Positions 27,593-37,479 of a stretch of DNA of 64,000 nt are shown one piece after another. The position numbers and the translations under genes were made by a program. Below the pieces are notes generated by a model. The model was given only the letters and a program-made list of their open reading frames with translations, did not search any database and was not told where the DNA came from. Source of the DNA: Chitinophaga ginsengisoli (GTDB lineage Bacteria; Bacteroidota; Bacteroidia; Chitinophagales; Chitinophagaceae); contig NZ_PYGK01000005.1 in the NCBI RefSeq assembly GCF_003014595.1, forward strand, positions 1 through 64,000, written 5' to 3'. Each line of letters begins with the position of its first letter. Positions within the stretch are counted from its first letter, which is position 1.

Positions 27593-27737
27593 TGAGAGCA
27601 ATACATTGGTACAACAGCATTCAAAATATACTATTTGCAGTAATCCTAAGCCTATGCGCATAAATTATAATTCTCGCTTAAATCTGCTAACATCGATGCA
27701 GCAGCGAGTTGGCCTGGTCTTTACCGACATTAAAAAA

Positions 27738-29429
27738 ATGTCTGATCGATGCCTGTTCATGCTACTTTTTATAGTAGGTATGACATGGTTGCCAGCGAAG
27801 GCAAATATTCCGACAGCGGTAAAAAAAGCAGCTACTGGTGTTACCGTAAATGGTAAACCCTATACCAAATCCGTTGACATATGGATGGCATATTCATATA
27901 ACGGTTCAGGTACCAACGGTGCTGTGAAAGTGCCAGATCAGATCGACTATAAGATCTTTATTAAAAATACCGGTGATGAAGCTCTGACAGTGCGCGTAGT
28001 AGACACACTGCCAGTACACACCATTTTTTATGGCGCCTCTCCTGGAGGTACCCTTAATAATGATGTGCTGACATGGAACAACATCGCACTCGCCCCCGGA
28101 GCCCAGACTTTTGTTACCGTTTCTGTGAATGTGGATGGCACCTTAGCAGGTGTAGACTACATTAATAATACAGGATATGTAGATATAGGCGATGGAAACG
28201 GACTACAGCACACCTTCGGTCCGGCAGTCGATAACAATATAAACGCAGCCCTAGGCGCTGACAAAGGCTGGCCTGCTACAAGAACTCCGGTTGATAATGG
28301 AATGAACTCCATCAGCTGGAAGAGCGTAAGCTACATTGCTACAGGTCCTAACAACACCATCCAGTCAGGCGACCTCGTTACTTATGTAATACACGTACAG
28401 AATACCGGTACACAGCAACTGTCGAATGTAATCGTTACTGACTACGTTCCGGTATATACTAACTTCTACGACTCTCAGGACGCAGCTCCTGACGCTAATA
28501 ACCTGCTCACATGGACCATTCCTTTGCTGGATCCGGGACAGTCTGCCGTTCGTTCTTTCCGTGTAAGGGTGGCAACAGACCTGACAGGCGCGAAAGCCAT
28601 TGAGAATACAGCCTATGTAAATAACGGAAACGGTAAAGGATTCATTGCAACACTGCCTTCCCTGGCTACAGATCCTAACCAGCCAGATCCAAATGGTGCA
28701 GGTAAACCATCGACTTCAATTCCTATTGTAAGCGTAGTTTCTTTTGAAGGATGGAAAATAGTACTGAACTCCAGCGGTGAAGCAAGTGTAACCTCCGGTG
28801 AAGAGCTGTCATATATTATATATGTACGTAACACAGGTAACACTACCATCTCTACCCTTCAGGTAAGTGATCCGGTTCCGGCGCTGACAAGTTTTGTATC
28901 CGCTACAGATGGTGGTATCCACCTGGTAGGTTCCAACACAGTAATGTGGGCAGTAAATAACCTGGCCGCCGGTGCGATTGCCACACTCCACTTTAAAGTA
29001 AAAGTTGATCCTTTACCCGATGGTATAAAGAGCATTGATAACACAGCAAGGATCCAGATCGGTGGTAACTCCGACTCCACTTCCAAAGCAACATATCATT
29101 GCGATCCTAAAGAAGCAGGCTGCGACAAGGGAACCGTAACAAGTATCAAGACAGCCGGTAAAGCTGCTGGTATGGTGATTTCCAACGTAGTAACGCCAAA
29201 CTCTGACGGAAAGAACGACTACTTTATAGTAAGAGGAATTGATAAATACCCTAACAGTACATTAAACATATTCAACCGTTGGGGAGGTGTTGTATACCAG
29301 GACAAGAACTATCAGAACAGCTGGGATGCGACGGGATTAAGCGAAGGTACCTATTACTATCGCCTTGAACTGAACAGCCCTACCGAAGGGGTGAAAGTTT
29401 TCAAAGGTTGGGTAATGATTATTAGATAA
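27738..29429 (+). CDS. DUF11-repeat surface protein with T9SS type B sorting domain
   Basis: A 563-residue secreted protein. The chosen ATG gives a clean signal peptide (CLFMLLFIVGMTWLPAKA); an in-frame ATG at 27654 would add 28 residues before it and cannot be excluded. Three DUF11-like beta-sandwich repeats follow, each with the signature Y.I.I.NTG and V.D..P (YKIFIKNTGDEAL, YVIHVQNTGTQQL and YIIYVRNTGNTTI). The C-terminus (about 480-563) is a gliding-motility-type (type B) domain, with VVTPNSDGKNDYF and FNRWGGVVYQ. T9SS would carry it across the outer membrane. The PorP/SprF gene immediately downstream is the expected partner for type B cargo. Confidence 0.88.
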   Translation: MSDRCLFMLLFIVGMTWLPAKANIPTAVKKAATGVTVNGKPYTKSVDIWMAYSYNGSGTNGAVKVPDQIDYKIFIKNTGDEALTVRVVDTLPVHTIFYGASPGGTLNNDVLTWNNIALAPGAQTFVTVSVNVDGTLAGVDYINNTGYVDIGDGNGLQHTFGPAVDNNINAALGADKGWPATRTPVDNGMNSISWKSVSYIATGPNNTIQSGDLVTYVIHVQNTGTQQLSNVIVTDYVPVYTNFYDSQDAAPDANNLLTWTIPLLDPGQSAVRSFRVRVATDLTGAKAIENTAYVNNGNGKGFIATLPSLATDPNQPDPNGAGKPSTSIPIVSVVSFEGWKIVLNSSGEASVTSGEELSYIIYVRNTGNTTISTLQVSDPVPALTSFVSATDGGIHLVGSNTVMWAVNNLAAGAIATLHFKVKVDPLPDGIKSIDNTARIQIGGNSDSTSKATYHCDPKEAGCDKGTVTSIKTAGKAAGMVISNVVTPNSDGKNDYFIVRGIDKYPNSTLNIFNRWGGVVYQDKNYQNSWDATGLSEGTYYYRLELNSPTEGVKVFKGWVMIIR

Positions 29430-29461
29430 TGAACTGCGATCCTAAAAGTGCAATTATGTAC

Positions 29462-30463
29462 ATGACAAAAAAATGGTTTACTGTAGTATTATTACTTTGC
29501 CTGGCAGCAGGTTCCCGTGCACAGCAAAGTGTCCAGTTCAGCCAGTATATCTTCAACGGATTGAGCATCAATCCTGCATATGCAGGTTATAAGGATGTAC
29601 TACATCTCAACGCCGCCTACCGCCAGCAATGGACTGGTCTTGAGGGTGCTCCACGTACAGCCAGTGTATCACTGGATGGCCCTCTGAACAGAGGTACCAA
29701 AGACGCAAACGTTGGTCTGGGCGTACAGGCTATGATGGATAACCTGGGGCCTCAGAGCGCTGTGTCCCTTTACGCTTCCTATTCCTATCGTATACGCCTC
29801 GATGAAGAAGATACCCGCCGCCTTTGCCTCGGTATCGGTGTGGGTGCTACTCAGTATGGCCTGAGCGGTAAAGACCTCATTTACCTGGATAATGGCGACC
29901 GTATCATTCCTGATGGTTCTGCCAAATCCACTGCTCCTGATGCACGTGTAGGTATCTATTACTATACTCCTTCCCTCTATATCGGTGTGTCTGCACTGGA
30001 TCTCTTTTCCAAGTACACCAGCTCCGGTTATAAATGGAGAGGATATACATATGAAAGCATCAAAAGAAAACAGCATGTCTACTTAACTGCAGGTTACATG
30101 TTCCCGGTGAATGATAAAATTTACCTCAAACCATCAGTGCTGTTTAAAACTGACTTCGCAGGTCCTGCAGGTCTGGACGCAACATTGATGATGCACATAG
30201 ATGAACTTTTATGGATAGGCGGTTCCTACAGAACAAACCTCTCTGTATTCAACAAGAAATCAGTTATCAATACATCACTTGATAAAGCCAATGCGGCCAG
30301 TGCTATCCTCGAATACTATATCTCTCCGAAGTTCCGTGTAGGTTATTCCTATGACTACAGCATGAACAAACTGGCAGGTATACAGGGTGGTTCGCATGAA
30401 CTTTCAATTGGTCTGTTATTTAATTCAAAGCTTTTCAGCACATCCAATCCCCGCTATTTTTAA
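29462..30463 (+). CDS. PorP/SprF-family type IX secretion outer-membrane protein
   Basis: A 333-residue outer-membrane beta-barrel. The signal peptide (KKWFTVVLLLCLAAGSRA) supports the ATG at 29462 rather than one at 29429 that overlaps the preceding stop. The mature N-terminus has the family hallmark QFSQYIFNGLSINPAYAGY, followed by AYRQQWTGLEGAP. SprF-like proteins are needed for secretion or surface attachment of specific type B cargo, so this one probably serves the DUF11 protein just upstream. It is cotranscribed with it (gap about 32 bp) and with the OmpA-PD40 gene (27 bp downstream). Confidence 0.93.
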   Translation: MTKKWFTVVLLLCLAAGSRAQQSVQFSQYIFNGLSINPAYAGYKDVLHLNAAYRQQWTGLEGAPRTASVSLDGPLNRGTKDANVGLGVQAMMDNLGPQSAVSLYASYSYRIRLDEEDTRRLCLGIGVGATQYGLSGKDLIYLDNGDRIIPDGSAKSTAPDARVGIYYYTPSLYIGVSALDLFSKYTSSGYKWRGYTYESIKRKQHVYLTAGYMFPVNDKIYLKPSVLFKTDFAGPAGLDATLMMHIDELLWIGGSYRTNLSVFNKKSVINTSLDKANAASAILEYYISPKFRVGYSYDYSMNKLAGIQGGSHELSIGLLFNSKLFSTSNPRYF

Positions 30464-30489
30464 TATTTAAAAGATCATCAAATCTCCAT

Positions 30490-32802
30490 ATGCTACGTTG
30501 TTACGCGATACTATTGTGCACCACTCTGACGGTTCCGGTGATGCTGTTTGGCCAGGAGCAGAAAAGCGTGAGGGTAAGGGCTGATGAGGCTTTTGAAAGA
30601 CAGGAATATGCAGTTGCAGGATCCCTGTATGGCAGGATCATTTCAAAGAAGAAAACCAAAACTTCTATTGATCTCCTGGAACGTATAGCTGCCTGTAACC
30701 GTGAAATTGGCCAGTATGACGATGCTGCCTTCTGGTATGAGAAAATGGATGAACGTCCTGATTGTCCGCCAGTGGCACACCTGCAATACGGGGAAATATT
30801 AAAGAGCGCGGGTAAATATGTTGAAGCAAAACAACAAATAGCCAAATTTAAAAGTTCAAAGCCGGATAGCGTCCGTTTAGCGAATGCTATGATGGCTGGC
30901 TGTGATAGCGCTATCGCCTGGAAGACGAACCGTCTGGACATGGCGATGGAAAATATCAAGGAGCTGAGCTCCTCCGGTTCTGATTATGTAAGCGGTGTAA
31001 CAAGACAAGGTCTCCTGCTGGTATCCAACGGTTATCGTAAGATGACAATGAACCTCCTGCCTGAGAAGAATCCGAAGATTGATACACGTACCAATCAGCC
31101 TTATTACAAGGCATATATCTTTAAACAATATTCACAGGGTGTGGCTAATACTTTCGTTGAAGAAGTAGTACCACAGTTATTAGCCCTGGTGCCATACCAC
31201 GTCGGACCTGTATGTTTCAACGCCAGGGAAGATACCATCTATGTAACACTGAACTCCTGGCAGCAGGATATCGCCAACCGTAAGAAACGCGGTCCTGTAA
31301 ATGGTGAACGTACAATGATGGTGTTCTGGTCTGTGAAATCAGGTGATGAATGGAGACCGCTGGAACCACTGAAAGAGATCAACTCAACCGGTTATTCTAC
31401 TGGTCACGTTGCCCTCAGCCGTGATGGTAAGACCATGTACTTTGCTTCCAACAGAAAAGGCGGTCAGGGTAGGATGGACATCTGGTATAGCGAAAAACAG
31501 AAGAATGGCAGATGGGGTAAACCTAAAAACTGCGGTCCGGTTATCAACACTCCTTTTGACGAAGCATTCCCTACCTATAATGAAGAAGATATGTTATACT
31601 TCTCCAGTAAAGGTCACCCTGGTATGGGAGGTTTCGACATCTTCCGTGTAGCGGGTAAGGGTACTGAATGGCATCGCCTGCAGAACCTGCGTTATCCGTT
31701 CAACTCCGGTGGCGATGATCTGGGCTTCATCATGAAGGCGAATATGTATGAAGGGTACTTCTCTTCCAACCGCCCGGGTGGTGGTGGTAGCGACGATATC
31801 TACCGCTTCATGGATACACACTTCACAGAGAGATTTAATAACGACGAAGGTATCCAGCCATATAAAGATCCGGAACCAGGATCAAATCCAAACCCGGTAA
31901 TACTGGCACAGAACAAGCCTGCTGAGAAACCAGCAGAAACAACTACTCCAAAACCGGATGAACCGACAGTGGTTTCTCCGAGACAGACAGTAACTGCGCC
32001 GATCAGTTTACCAGGAACCGTTGCTTCATCGACACCAACGCCTGCAAAACCTGCTGAGGAACCAGTAGTACACTCTCCGAAACAGCAGGTAAGTGCTCCG
32101 ATAGATATTCCAACTACAGTTAGTACTACGCAGCATCAGGCTTCAGAACCGCTGGTAGCGAAAAATGAGCCAGTGAGCGAGCCGGTAAAAGAACCAGTAA
32201 GTGAACCGGTAAAAACAACACCAGGCAAACGCACACCTCCTGCTAAAACAGGAACCAAGAAACCGGTGAAGACGCCTGTGGTAGTAGCCGCTCCTGTAGT
32301 AACACCGCCTGCAACAGAGACAAAATCCGAGTACGAACCAGAGCCAGTTGCTGAAAAACCGGCTGAGAAGATCGAAACGGTAGCTGTAGCGCAGCCGCAA
32401 CAAACCAGACAAGACGTTGAAATGTCAGAAATGGACCATGCTATCCAGAGTAAAATGGAAAACATGGAGTTCTACTACGACTATAACAGTGCGGTACTGA
32501 CCACTAAATCAAGAAACCTGCTGGATAGGGTAGCTGTGGTACTGAACCAGTATCCTGACTGGAAACTGCAGATACGTTCTTATACCGACAGCCGTGGTTC
32601 TGATGCTTACAATAAGGATCTCTCCGCTTTACGTTGTTACGCAGTAATTGAATACCTGGTAAGGAAAGGTGTAGTTTCAAGCAAACTTTACTACGAGAAC
32701 ATCGGTAAAGATCCTAATGATCCATGCGGTAAAGGTGTACCTTGTACGGATGAACAGTACATGCGCGCAAGACGTACCATGCTGAAAATCATTCACAAAT
32801 AG
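30490..32802 (+). CDS. TPR-PD40-OmpA outer-membrane/peptidoglycan protein
   Basis: A 770-residue envelope protein. It has a signal peptide (about 1-22) and an N-terminal TPR-like region (about 25-150). PD40 beta-propeller repeats follow (about 295-445), such as LSRDGKTMYFASNRKGG, DMLYFSSKGHPGMGGFDI and GYFSSNRPGGGGSDDIY. A Pro/Thr/Lys/Glu-rich linker (about 460-640) contains repeated SEPVKEPVSEPVK units. The C-terminal OmpA peptidoglycan-binding domain (about 655-770) has FYYDYNSAVLT and the loop SYTDSRGSDAYNKDLSALR. This architecture is like the PorE group of T9SS accessory proteins. It completes the DUF11-SprF-OmpA operon and ends at a strong terminator. Confidence 0.92.
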   Translation: MLRCYAILLCTTLTVPVMLFGQEQKSVRVRADEAFERQEYAVAGSLYGRIISKKKTKTSIDLLERIAACNREIGQYDDAAFWYEKMDERPDCPPVAHLQYGEILKSAGKYVEAKQQIAKFKSSKPDSVRLANAMMAGCDSAIAWKTNRLDMAMENIKELSSSGSDYVSGVTRQGLLLVSNGYRKMTMNLLPEKNPKIDTRTNQPYYKAYIFKQYSQGVANTFVEEVVPQLLALVPYHVGPVCFNAREDTIYVTLNSWQQDIANRKKRGPVNGERTMMVFWSVKSGDEWRPLEPLKEINSTGYSTGHVALSRDGKTMYFASNRKGGQGRMDIWYSEKQKNGRWGKPKNCGPVINTPFDEAFPTYNEEDMLYFSSKGHPGMGGFDIFRVAGKGTEWHRLQNLRYPFNSGGDDLGFIMKANMYEGYFSSNRPGGGGSDDIYRFMDTHFTERFNNDEGIQPYKDPEPGSNPNPVILAQNKPAEKPAETTTPKPDEPTVVSPRQTVTAPISLPGTVASSTPTPAKPAEEPVVHSPKQQVSAPIDIPTTVSTTQHQASEPLVAKNEPVSEPVKEPVSEPVKTTPGKRTPPAKTGTKKPVKTPVVVAAPVVTPPATETKSEYEPEPVAEKPAEKIETVAVAQPQQTRQDVEMSEMDHAIQSKMENMEFYYDYNSAVLTTKSRNLLDRVAVVLNQYPDWKLQIRSYTDSRGSDAYNKDLSALRCYAVIEYLVRKGVVSSKLYYENIGKDPNDPCGKGVPCTDEQYMRARRTMLKIIHK

Positions 32803-32823
32803 CATTCTATAGTAGAAAAATAA

Positions 32824-32860
32824 AAAACGCCCTCCCGGTATAATGCCGGGAGGGCGTTTT
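32824..32860. terminator. bidirectional Rho-independent terminator
   Basis: AAAACGCCCTCCCGG (32824-32838) and CCGGGAGGGCGTTTT (32846-32860) form a perfect 15-bp stem with a 7-nt loop, flanked by A-run and T-run. It closes the DUF11 operon. Confidence 0.92.
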
Positions 32861-32886
32861 GCATATAACAAAAAAAATTATTTTTG
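32858..32886 (+). promoter_or_regulatory. candidate promoter for the twin-GH18 chitinase
   Basis: TTTG (32858-32861), a 17-bp spacer and TATTTTTG (32879-32886) match the Bacteroidota -33/-7 pattern. The -33 element overlaps the terminator's T-run. This gives a leader of about 230 nt before the chitinase ATG at 33122. The rest of 32887-33121 shows only a short imperfect repeat (GTACCT...AGGTAC, 32892-32912). Confidence 0.4.
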
Positions 32887-33121
32887 GGATGGTACCTTAA
32901 CACCTTAGGTACGACACCTTTATAGAGAGTCTGGAAAAGAGCGATTCAAGAGACATTTTATATTAACCATACGCCTTAAAATAATACCATTTGCCTGTGA
33001 AGACCGGTCTTATGCTGCACATACTTATTTAGAGAGCAACCTGACGTAATAACAACCTGTGGCCTGGATGTAAGCAGTAATAAACCAAAAGGTCCATATC
33101 GTTCTCAAAAAACCATCATAA

Positions 33122-36100
33122 ATGAAAGTAAACTTTACCTTTCGTAGCGCATTGTCATACCATCGCGTAAGACATGCATTGCTGCTCTTGCTGCTCATGC
33201 TGGGTTTATCCCCCCTCAGGGCGCAGGTGACCCCGCAAGTGCCCGCAACGACAAAGAACCACAACAAACAGGTGATAGGATATATCACCCAATGGGATGC
33301 CTGGAAAGAGGTGTCTGGAATTGTGCCCAAAGGAGGTTATAACCAGCTGAACGTGGATTATTCGCAGTACACCATCCTGAACTTCTCCTTCTTTGGTGTA
33401 GCGAAAGACGGTTCCCTGCACAGTGGGGACTTCCGTAACAAGAATATCTATCAGGTAGGCGCCGTACAGGAACCTGCTGCCCTGCTAAATGAGGACATTT
33501 ACAGCAGCTGGGACCTGTTTCTGTTAAAAGGTGAACTGGATGCTCCTTTATATTATATTTCAGATGGTAGCTATGCTTACACCCTGGGATACCGTAATGA
33601 AGGTAGCGGCTGGAAAAACGTAAATACAGGACAAACCGGTGCATTCCCTTTATCTGTTCCTAAACAGGGTGGTGCACAGGGTTTAATTGACCTGGCACAC
33701 GCTAAAGGTGTAAAAGTAATGGCTTCCATCGGTGGCTGGAGTATGTGTAAACACTACCCTGAAATGGCTGCTGACGCAACTAAACGCGCTAAGTTCGTAG
33801 CCAATTGCGTAGATCTGATGAACATGGGCTTTGATGGTATCGACTTCGACTGGGAATATCCTAATGATGCGGGTATGAACATCGAAAAATACAGCACTGC
33901 TGATTTCAACAACTTCGCAACACTGGTAGAAGCAGTAAGAGCGGCTATCGGTCCTAATAAACTGATCACAGCTGCATTCGCTGCTGCTCCTGCTAAACTG
34001 CAGGGTTTTAACTGGTCACGTCTGAATAATTCAATGAATTATTACAACATGATGACCTACGATTACAATGGCGGATGGTCTAATAAAGCCGGTCACAACG
34101 CGCCACTGTACGACTATCCTGGTGCCGAATACAGCAACTTCTCTGTAGACGCTACTGTGAAAGCGCTGAAAGCCCTGGGGGTGAACATGTCTAAAGTGAA
34201 CATCGGTGCTCCTTTCTATGGCCGTGGTGTTGTAACCACTGGTACTGCTGCACTGAATGCAGCTACTACAAAACGTGCAGAGACAGTACAGCCGGATGGT
34301 CCTATCCAGACTTGTGCTGACTATACCAACTGGCAGAAAGACTTGTGGGATGGTACGCCTAACTACAGCTACATCCTGCAGCAGACAGGCTCCGGATGGA
34401 CTGAAGGATGGGATGATGTAGCAAAAGTACCTTATAAAACAAAAGGCAATTATTTCCTTAGCTATGATAACGAGCGTTCAGTAGGAGAGAAAGCTAAATA
34501 TATCAAGGACAATGGACTGGCAGGTGTAATTATCTGGCAGGTATTCGGTGACATGTTGAACATGACCAGCAGCACCGTTGCTAAGGGCAAGCTTATCTAT
34601 TGTCCTAACACTACTTCTCCGCTTGTAAACAAGATCAACGCTGTATTCGCTGATGGCAGCACGCCAACAAACCAGCTTCCGTCAGTGAACCTGACTGCAC
34701 CAACCGCAAATGCAACATTCACCGCACCTGCAAACATCACTGTAAGTGCGAACGCTACAGACAGCGATGGCAGCATTGCAAAAGTACAGTTTTTCAATGG
34801 CGCTACCAGCCTGGGTACTGCTACTGCTGCTCCGTACAGTATTTCCTGGAACAATGTAGCTGCAGGTACTTACAGCATTACTGCTGTAGCTACTGACAAT
34901 GCAGGTGGTACTACTACTTCATCTGCAGTATCTGTTACCGTTAAAAACGGTACAGTTGATCCTCCTCCTGCTACCGGTAAAGTAGTGGTAGGTTACTGGC
35001 ACAACTGGAACCTGGCATCTGCTCCATATGTACGCTTACGCGATGTGGACAGCCGTTATAATGTGATTGAAGTAGCTTTCGGTACTACCGGCAGCGACTA
35101 CTCTACTGTAAGCTTTACTCCGGATGGTGCTACTGTAGCCGATTTCAAAGCTGATATCGCTACACTGCAATCACAGGGTAGAAAAGTATTACTGTCACTG
35201 GGTGGTGAAACCGGTACGCTCATGCTGGCTACAGCTGCTAACAAGCAGTCATTTGTTACCAGTATGAAGAACCTGCTGGACTCATATAACTTCGATGGTT
35301 TTGATATCGATATTGAAGGTGGTACTTCCTTGCAGCTGAATAACGGTGATAACAACTTTATGGCGCCAACTACGCCTAAAGTAGTGAACCTGATCGCAGC
35401 TGTGAAAGAGATCGTAGCTTACCGTCAGGCACAGGGTAAAAACTGTCTGCTGACAATGGCGCCAGAAACATACTATGTACAGACAGCTTATGGCGCTACC
35501 TATTCTCCGCTGGTAGGTGCTTATCTGCCTATCATCTATGGTCTGCGTAACGAACTGTCCTGGATACAGCCACAGCTGTATAACACCGGTTCTGTAATGG
35601 GTCTGGACAACAAAGTATACAACTCAGCTACTGCTGACTTCATCGTATCAATGACTGAGATGCTGTTACAGGGCTTCCCTGTATCAGGTACCAGCCAGAC
35701 TTTCCCTGCACTGCGTGAAGATCAGGTAGCATTCGGTCTGCCTGCTGCTCCTGGTGCTGCTGGTAGCGGTTATACTGCTCCTGCTGAAGTAAAGAAAGCG
35801 CTGAACTATCTGACTAAAGGTCAATCTTACGGCGGTGGCTACACTCTGCGTAAAGCAGCTGGTTATCCTGGTCTGCGTGGTATCATGACATGGTCCATCA
35901 ACTGGGACAAAGTGAACAACAACGAGTTCGCTGCCAACTACTATCCTTACTTCTTCGGTTCTACTCCGGGCAACCAGGCTCCGGTAGTGAGCATCACATC
36001 TCCTTCTGCAGGTGCTTCTTTCACTGCTCCTGCTTCCATCACTATCACTGCAAGTGCATCTGATGCTGATGGTACTGTTTCTAAAGTTGAATTCTATAAT

Positions 36101-37219
36101 GGTGCGACCAAATTAGGTCAGGCCACTTCTGCTCCCTATACCTATTCTTGGACTAACGTAGCAGCAGGCACTTACAGCCTGACAGCTGTTGCTACTGATA
36201 ACGGCGGTGCTGTTGCTACATCATCTGTAGTATCAGTAACTGTAAACGGTACAGGTAATAATACCTGCGACGGTATTGCTGCCTGGACAGCTAGCGGTGT
36301 TTATACCGCTAACATGCAGGTTGTTTACAACGGTAAGATCTACAACGCAAAATGGTGGACACAGAACGAGCAGCCTGATACCCACACCGGCGACGGTCAG
36401 GTTTGGGCATATGTACGCGATTGCGGTGGTGGAACTAATCCTGGTAACCAGGCGCCGTCCGTAAGCATCACTTCTCCTGCCAGCGGTGCTACATTCACAG
36501 CTCCTGCTACTGTAACCATCCAGGCTAGTGCATCTGATGCTGATGGTACTGTTGCTAAAGTTGAATTCTTCAATGGCAGCACCAAACTGGGTGAAGCAAC
36601 TGCAAGCCCTTACTCTTACACATGGAGCAATGTTGCAGCTGGTTCTTACAGCATCACTGCTAAAGCTACCGACAACGGTAACGCTTCAACTACCAGCGGT
36701 GCGGTAACTATCACAGTTGGTGGCGGTGGTAACACCGGTAACTGTGCAGGTGTACCAACATACCAGCCTTACCCTGCGGTGTACAACCTGGGCGATAAAG
36801 TGGTATACAACGGTAACCTGTATCAAAGCCTGTCTAACGGATTGTACAATGTAACGCCAGGTACAGCTGACTATTGGTGGAAACCATTGGGTGCATGTGG
36901 AGCAAGTGCTGCAACCGTAGCAGCAGTATCTCCGGTACCTGATAACGTAGTAAATGAGAAAGTACTGGTATTCCCTAACCCGCTGACAGGTACTACACTG
37001 AAAGTACAGTTCAATGCTGCAGCAGGTGAGAAAGTACTGATCGAATTGTGGAGCACCGGCGGCGGTAGCGCCGTGATCCGTAAACAATATATCGCAGGTT
37101 CTAAAGGCCAGCAAACAGTTGATCTGGATGTATCTCAGGTACCAGCAGGTTCCTGGATCCTGAAAACAAGTCACCTGAAGAACGGGCATAAAGGTACTGC
37201 GAAAGTAGTACGCCTGTAA
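33122..37219 (+). CDS. multi-domain secreted chitinase with two GH18 domains
   Basis: A 1,365-residue T9SS-exported chitinase. The order is signal peptide (about 1-35); GH18 domain 1 (about 48-505) with catalytic DGIDFDWE (D238, D241, D243, E245); an Ig-like (Big_7-type) domain (about 518-612); GH18 domain 2 (about 620-947) with DGFDIDIE (D725, D728, D730, E732); an Ig-like domain; a chitin-binding CBM5/12-like domain (about 1049-1103); an Ig-like domain; a second CBM5/12-like domain (about 1206-1262); and a type A sorting domain (about 1275-1365, NEKVLVFPNPLTG). Both active sites are complete. The architecture resembles F. johnsoniae ChiA, in which two catalytic domains act together on crystalline chitin. 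It heads a chitin/glucan island. Confidence 0.94.
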   Translation: MKVNFTFRSALSYHRVRHALLLLLLMLGLSPLRAQVTPQVPATTKNHNKQVIGYITQWDAWKEVSGIVPKGGYNQLNVDYSQYTILNFSFFGVAKDGSLHSGDFRNKNIYQVGAVQEPAALLNEDIYSSWDLFLLKGELDAPLYYISDGSYAYTLGYRNEGSGWKNVNTGQTGAFPLSVPKQGGAQGLIDLAHAKGVKVMASIGGWSMCKHYPEMAADATKRAKFVANCVDLMNMGFDGIDFDWEYPNDAGMNIEKYSTADFNNFATLVEAVRAAIGPNKLITAAFAAAPAKLQGFNWSRLNNSMNYYNMMTYDYNGGWSNKAGHNAPLYDYPGAEYSNFSVDATVKALKALGVNMSKVNIGAPFYGRGVVTTGTAALNAATTKRAETVQPDGPIQTCADYTNWQKDLWDGTPNYSYILQQTGSGWTEGWDDVAKVPYKTKGNYFLSYDNERSVGEKAKYIKDNGLAGVIIWQVFGDMLNMTSSTVAKGKLIYCPNTTSPLVNKINAVFADGSTPTNQLPSVNLTAPTANATFTAPANITVSANATDSDGSIAKVQFFNGATSLGTATAAPYSISWNNVAAGTYSITAVATDNAGGTTTSSAVSVTVKNGTVDPPPATGKVVVGYWHNWNLASAPYVRLRDVDSRYNVIEVAFGTTGSDYSTVSFTPDGATVADFKADIATLQSQGRKVLLSLGGETGTLMLATAANKQSFVTSMKNLLDSYNFDGFDIDIEGGTSLQLNNGDNNFMAPTTPKVVNLIAAVKEIVAYRQAQGKNCLLTMAPETYYVQTAYGATYSPLVGAYLPIIYGLRNELSWIQPQLYNTGSVMGLDNKVYNSATADFIVSMTEMLLQGFPVSGTSQTFPALREDQVAFGLPAAPGAAGSGYTAPAEVKKALNYLTKGQSYGGGYTLRKAAGYPGLRGIMTWSINWDKVNNNEFAANYYPYFFGSTPGNQAPVVSITSPSAGASFTAPASITITASASDADGTVSKVEFYNGATKLGQATSAPYTYSWTNVAAGTYSLTAVATDNGGAVATSSVVSVTVNGTGNNTCDGIAAWTASGVYTANMQVVYNGKIYNAKWWTQNEQPDTHTGDGQVWAYVRDCGGGTNPGNQAPSVSITSPASGATFTAPATVTIQASASDADGTVAKVEFFNGSTKLGEATASPYSYTWSNVAAGSYSITAKATDNGNASTTSGAVTITVGGGGNTGNCAGVPTYQPYPAVYNLGDKVVYNGNLYQSLSNGLYNVTPGTADYWWKPLGACGASAATVAAVSPVPDNVVNEKVLVFPNPLTGTTLKVQFNAAAGEKVLIELWSTGGGSAVIRKQYIAGSKGQQTVDLDVSQVPAGSWILKTSHLKNGHKGTAKVVRL

Positions 37220-37239
37220 GCCGTAACTTAGGAATCGGA

Positions 37240-37274
37240 AATCAGGAACTAAGGCTTCGGCCTGGTTCCTGATT
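37240..37274. terminator. hairpin after the twin-GH18 chitinase
   Basis: AATCAGGAAC (37240-37249) pairs with GTTCCTGATT (37265-37274), with an inner GGC/GCC stem capped by TTCG. Only a weak T-rich stretch follows. It is probably a terminator or 3'-end stabiliser. The remaining gap to 37479 shows nothing further. Confidence 0.55.
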
Positions 37275-37479
37275 CCTGGTTTCTGATCGCTGTTTTTCCT
37301 GATTATCTGTCAACCATCAACCTGTCAACCATATCAACGAGAGTCTTATGCTGCTTTTTAGACCTATTGTCAATACACTGGTTAACGTGCTCTTTCTGTG
37401 AATCAGGCCATAAGTGCCCTTCACCTCCCTCGAAATAATCGAATAGTCATTTTATTTGTTGACGCTAAAATTCCATCGT

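Larger units (their letters stand above)
26464..27737. other. large AT-rich, nearly gene-free region
   Basis: This is the longest non-coding stretch in the window, visibly more AT-rich than the surroundings, between the LuxR-type regulator and the DUF11 surface protein. It contains paired DnaA-box-like 9-mers (27053-27098), a 14-bp palindrome (27255-27268) and a possible 43-codon ORF (27461-27592). A TAnnTTTG match, TATATTTG, is at 27172-27179, with only a weak upstream TTT. The part 26464-27000 shows nothing recognisable. It may combine a long promoter/leader for the adhesin operon with a replication-related or regulatory site. Confidence 0.6.

Noticed and set aside
31980..32340. Repeated Pro/Glu/Val/Lys codons as a DNA repeat array
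   Set aside because: They encode the low-complexity linker between the PD40 and OmpA domains and stay in frame; this is ordinary for such proteins.
34680..36720. Near-identical stretches as a mobile or CRISPR-like repeat
   Set aside because: They are the three homologous Ig-like domains of the chitinase, in frame throughout.
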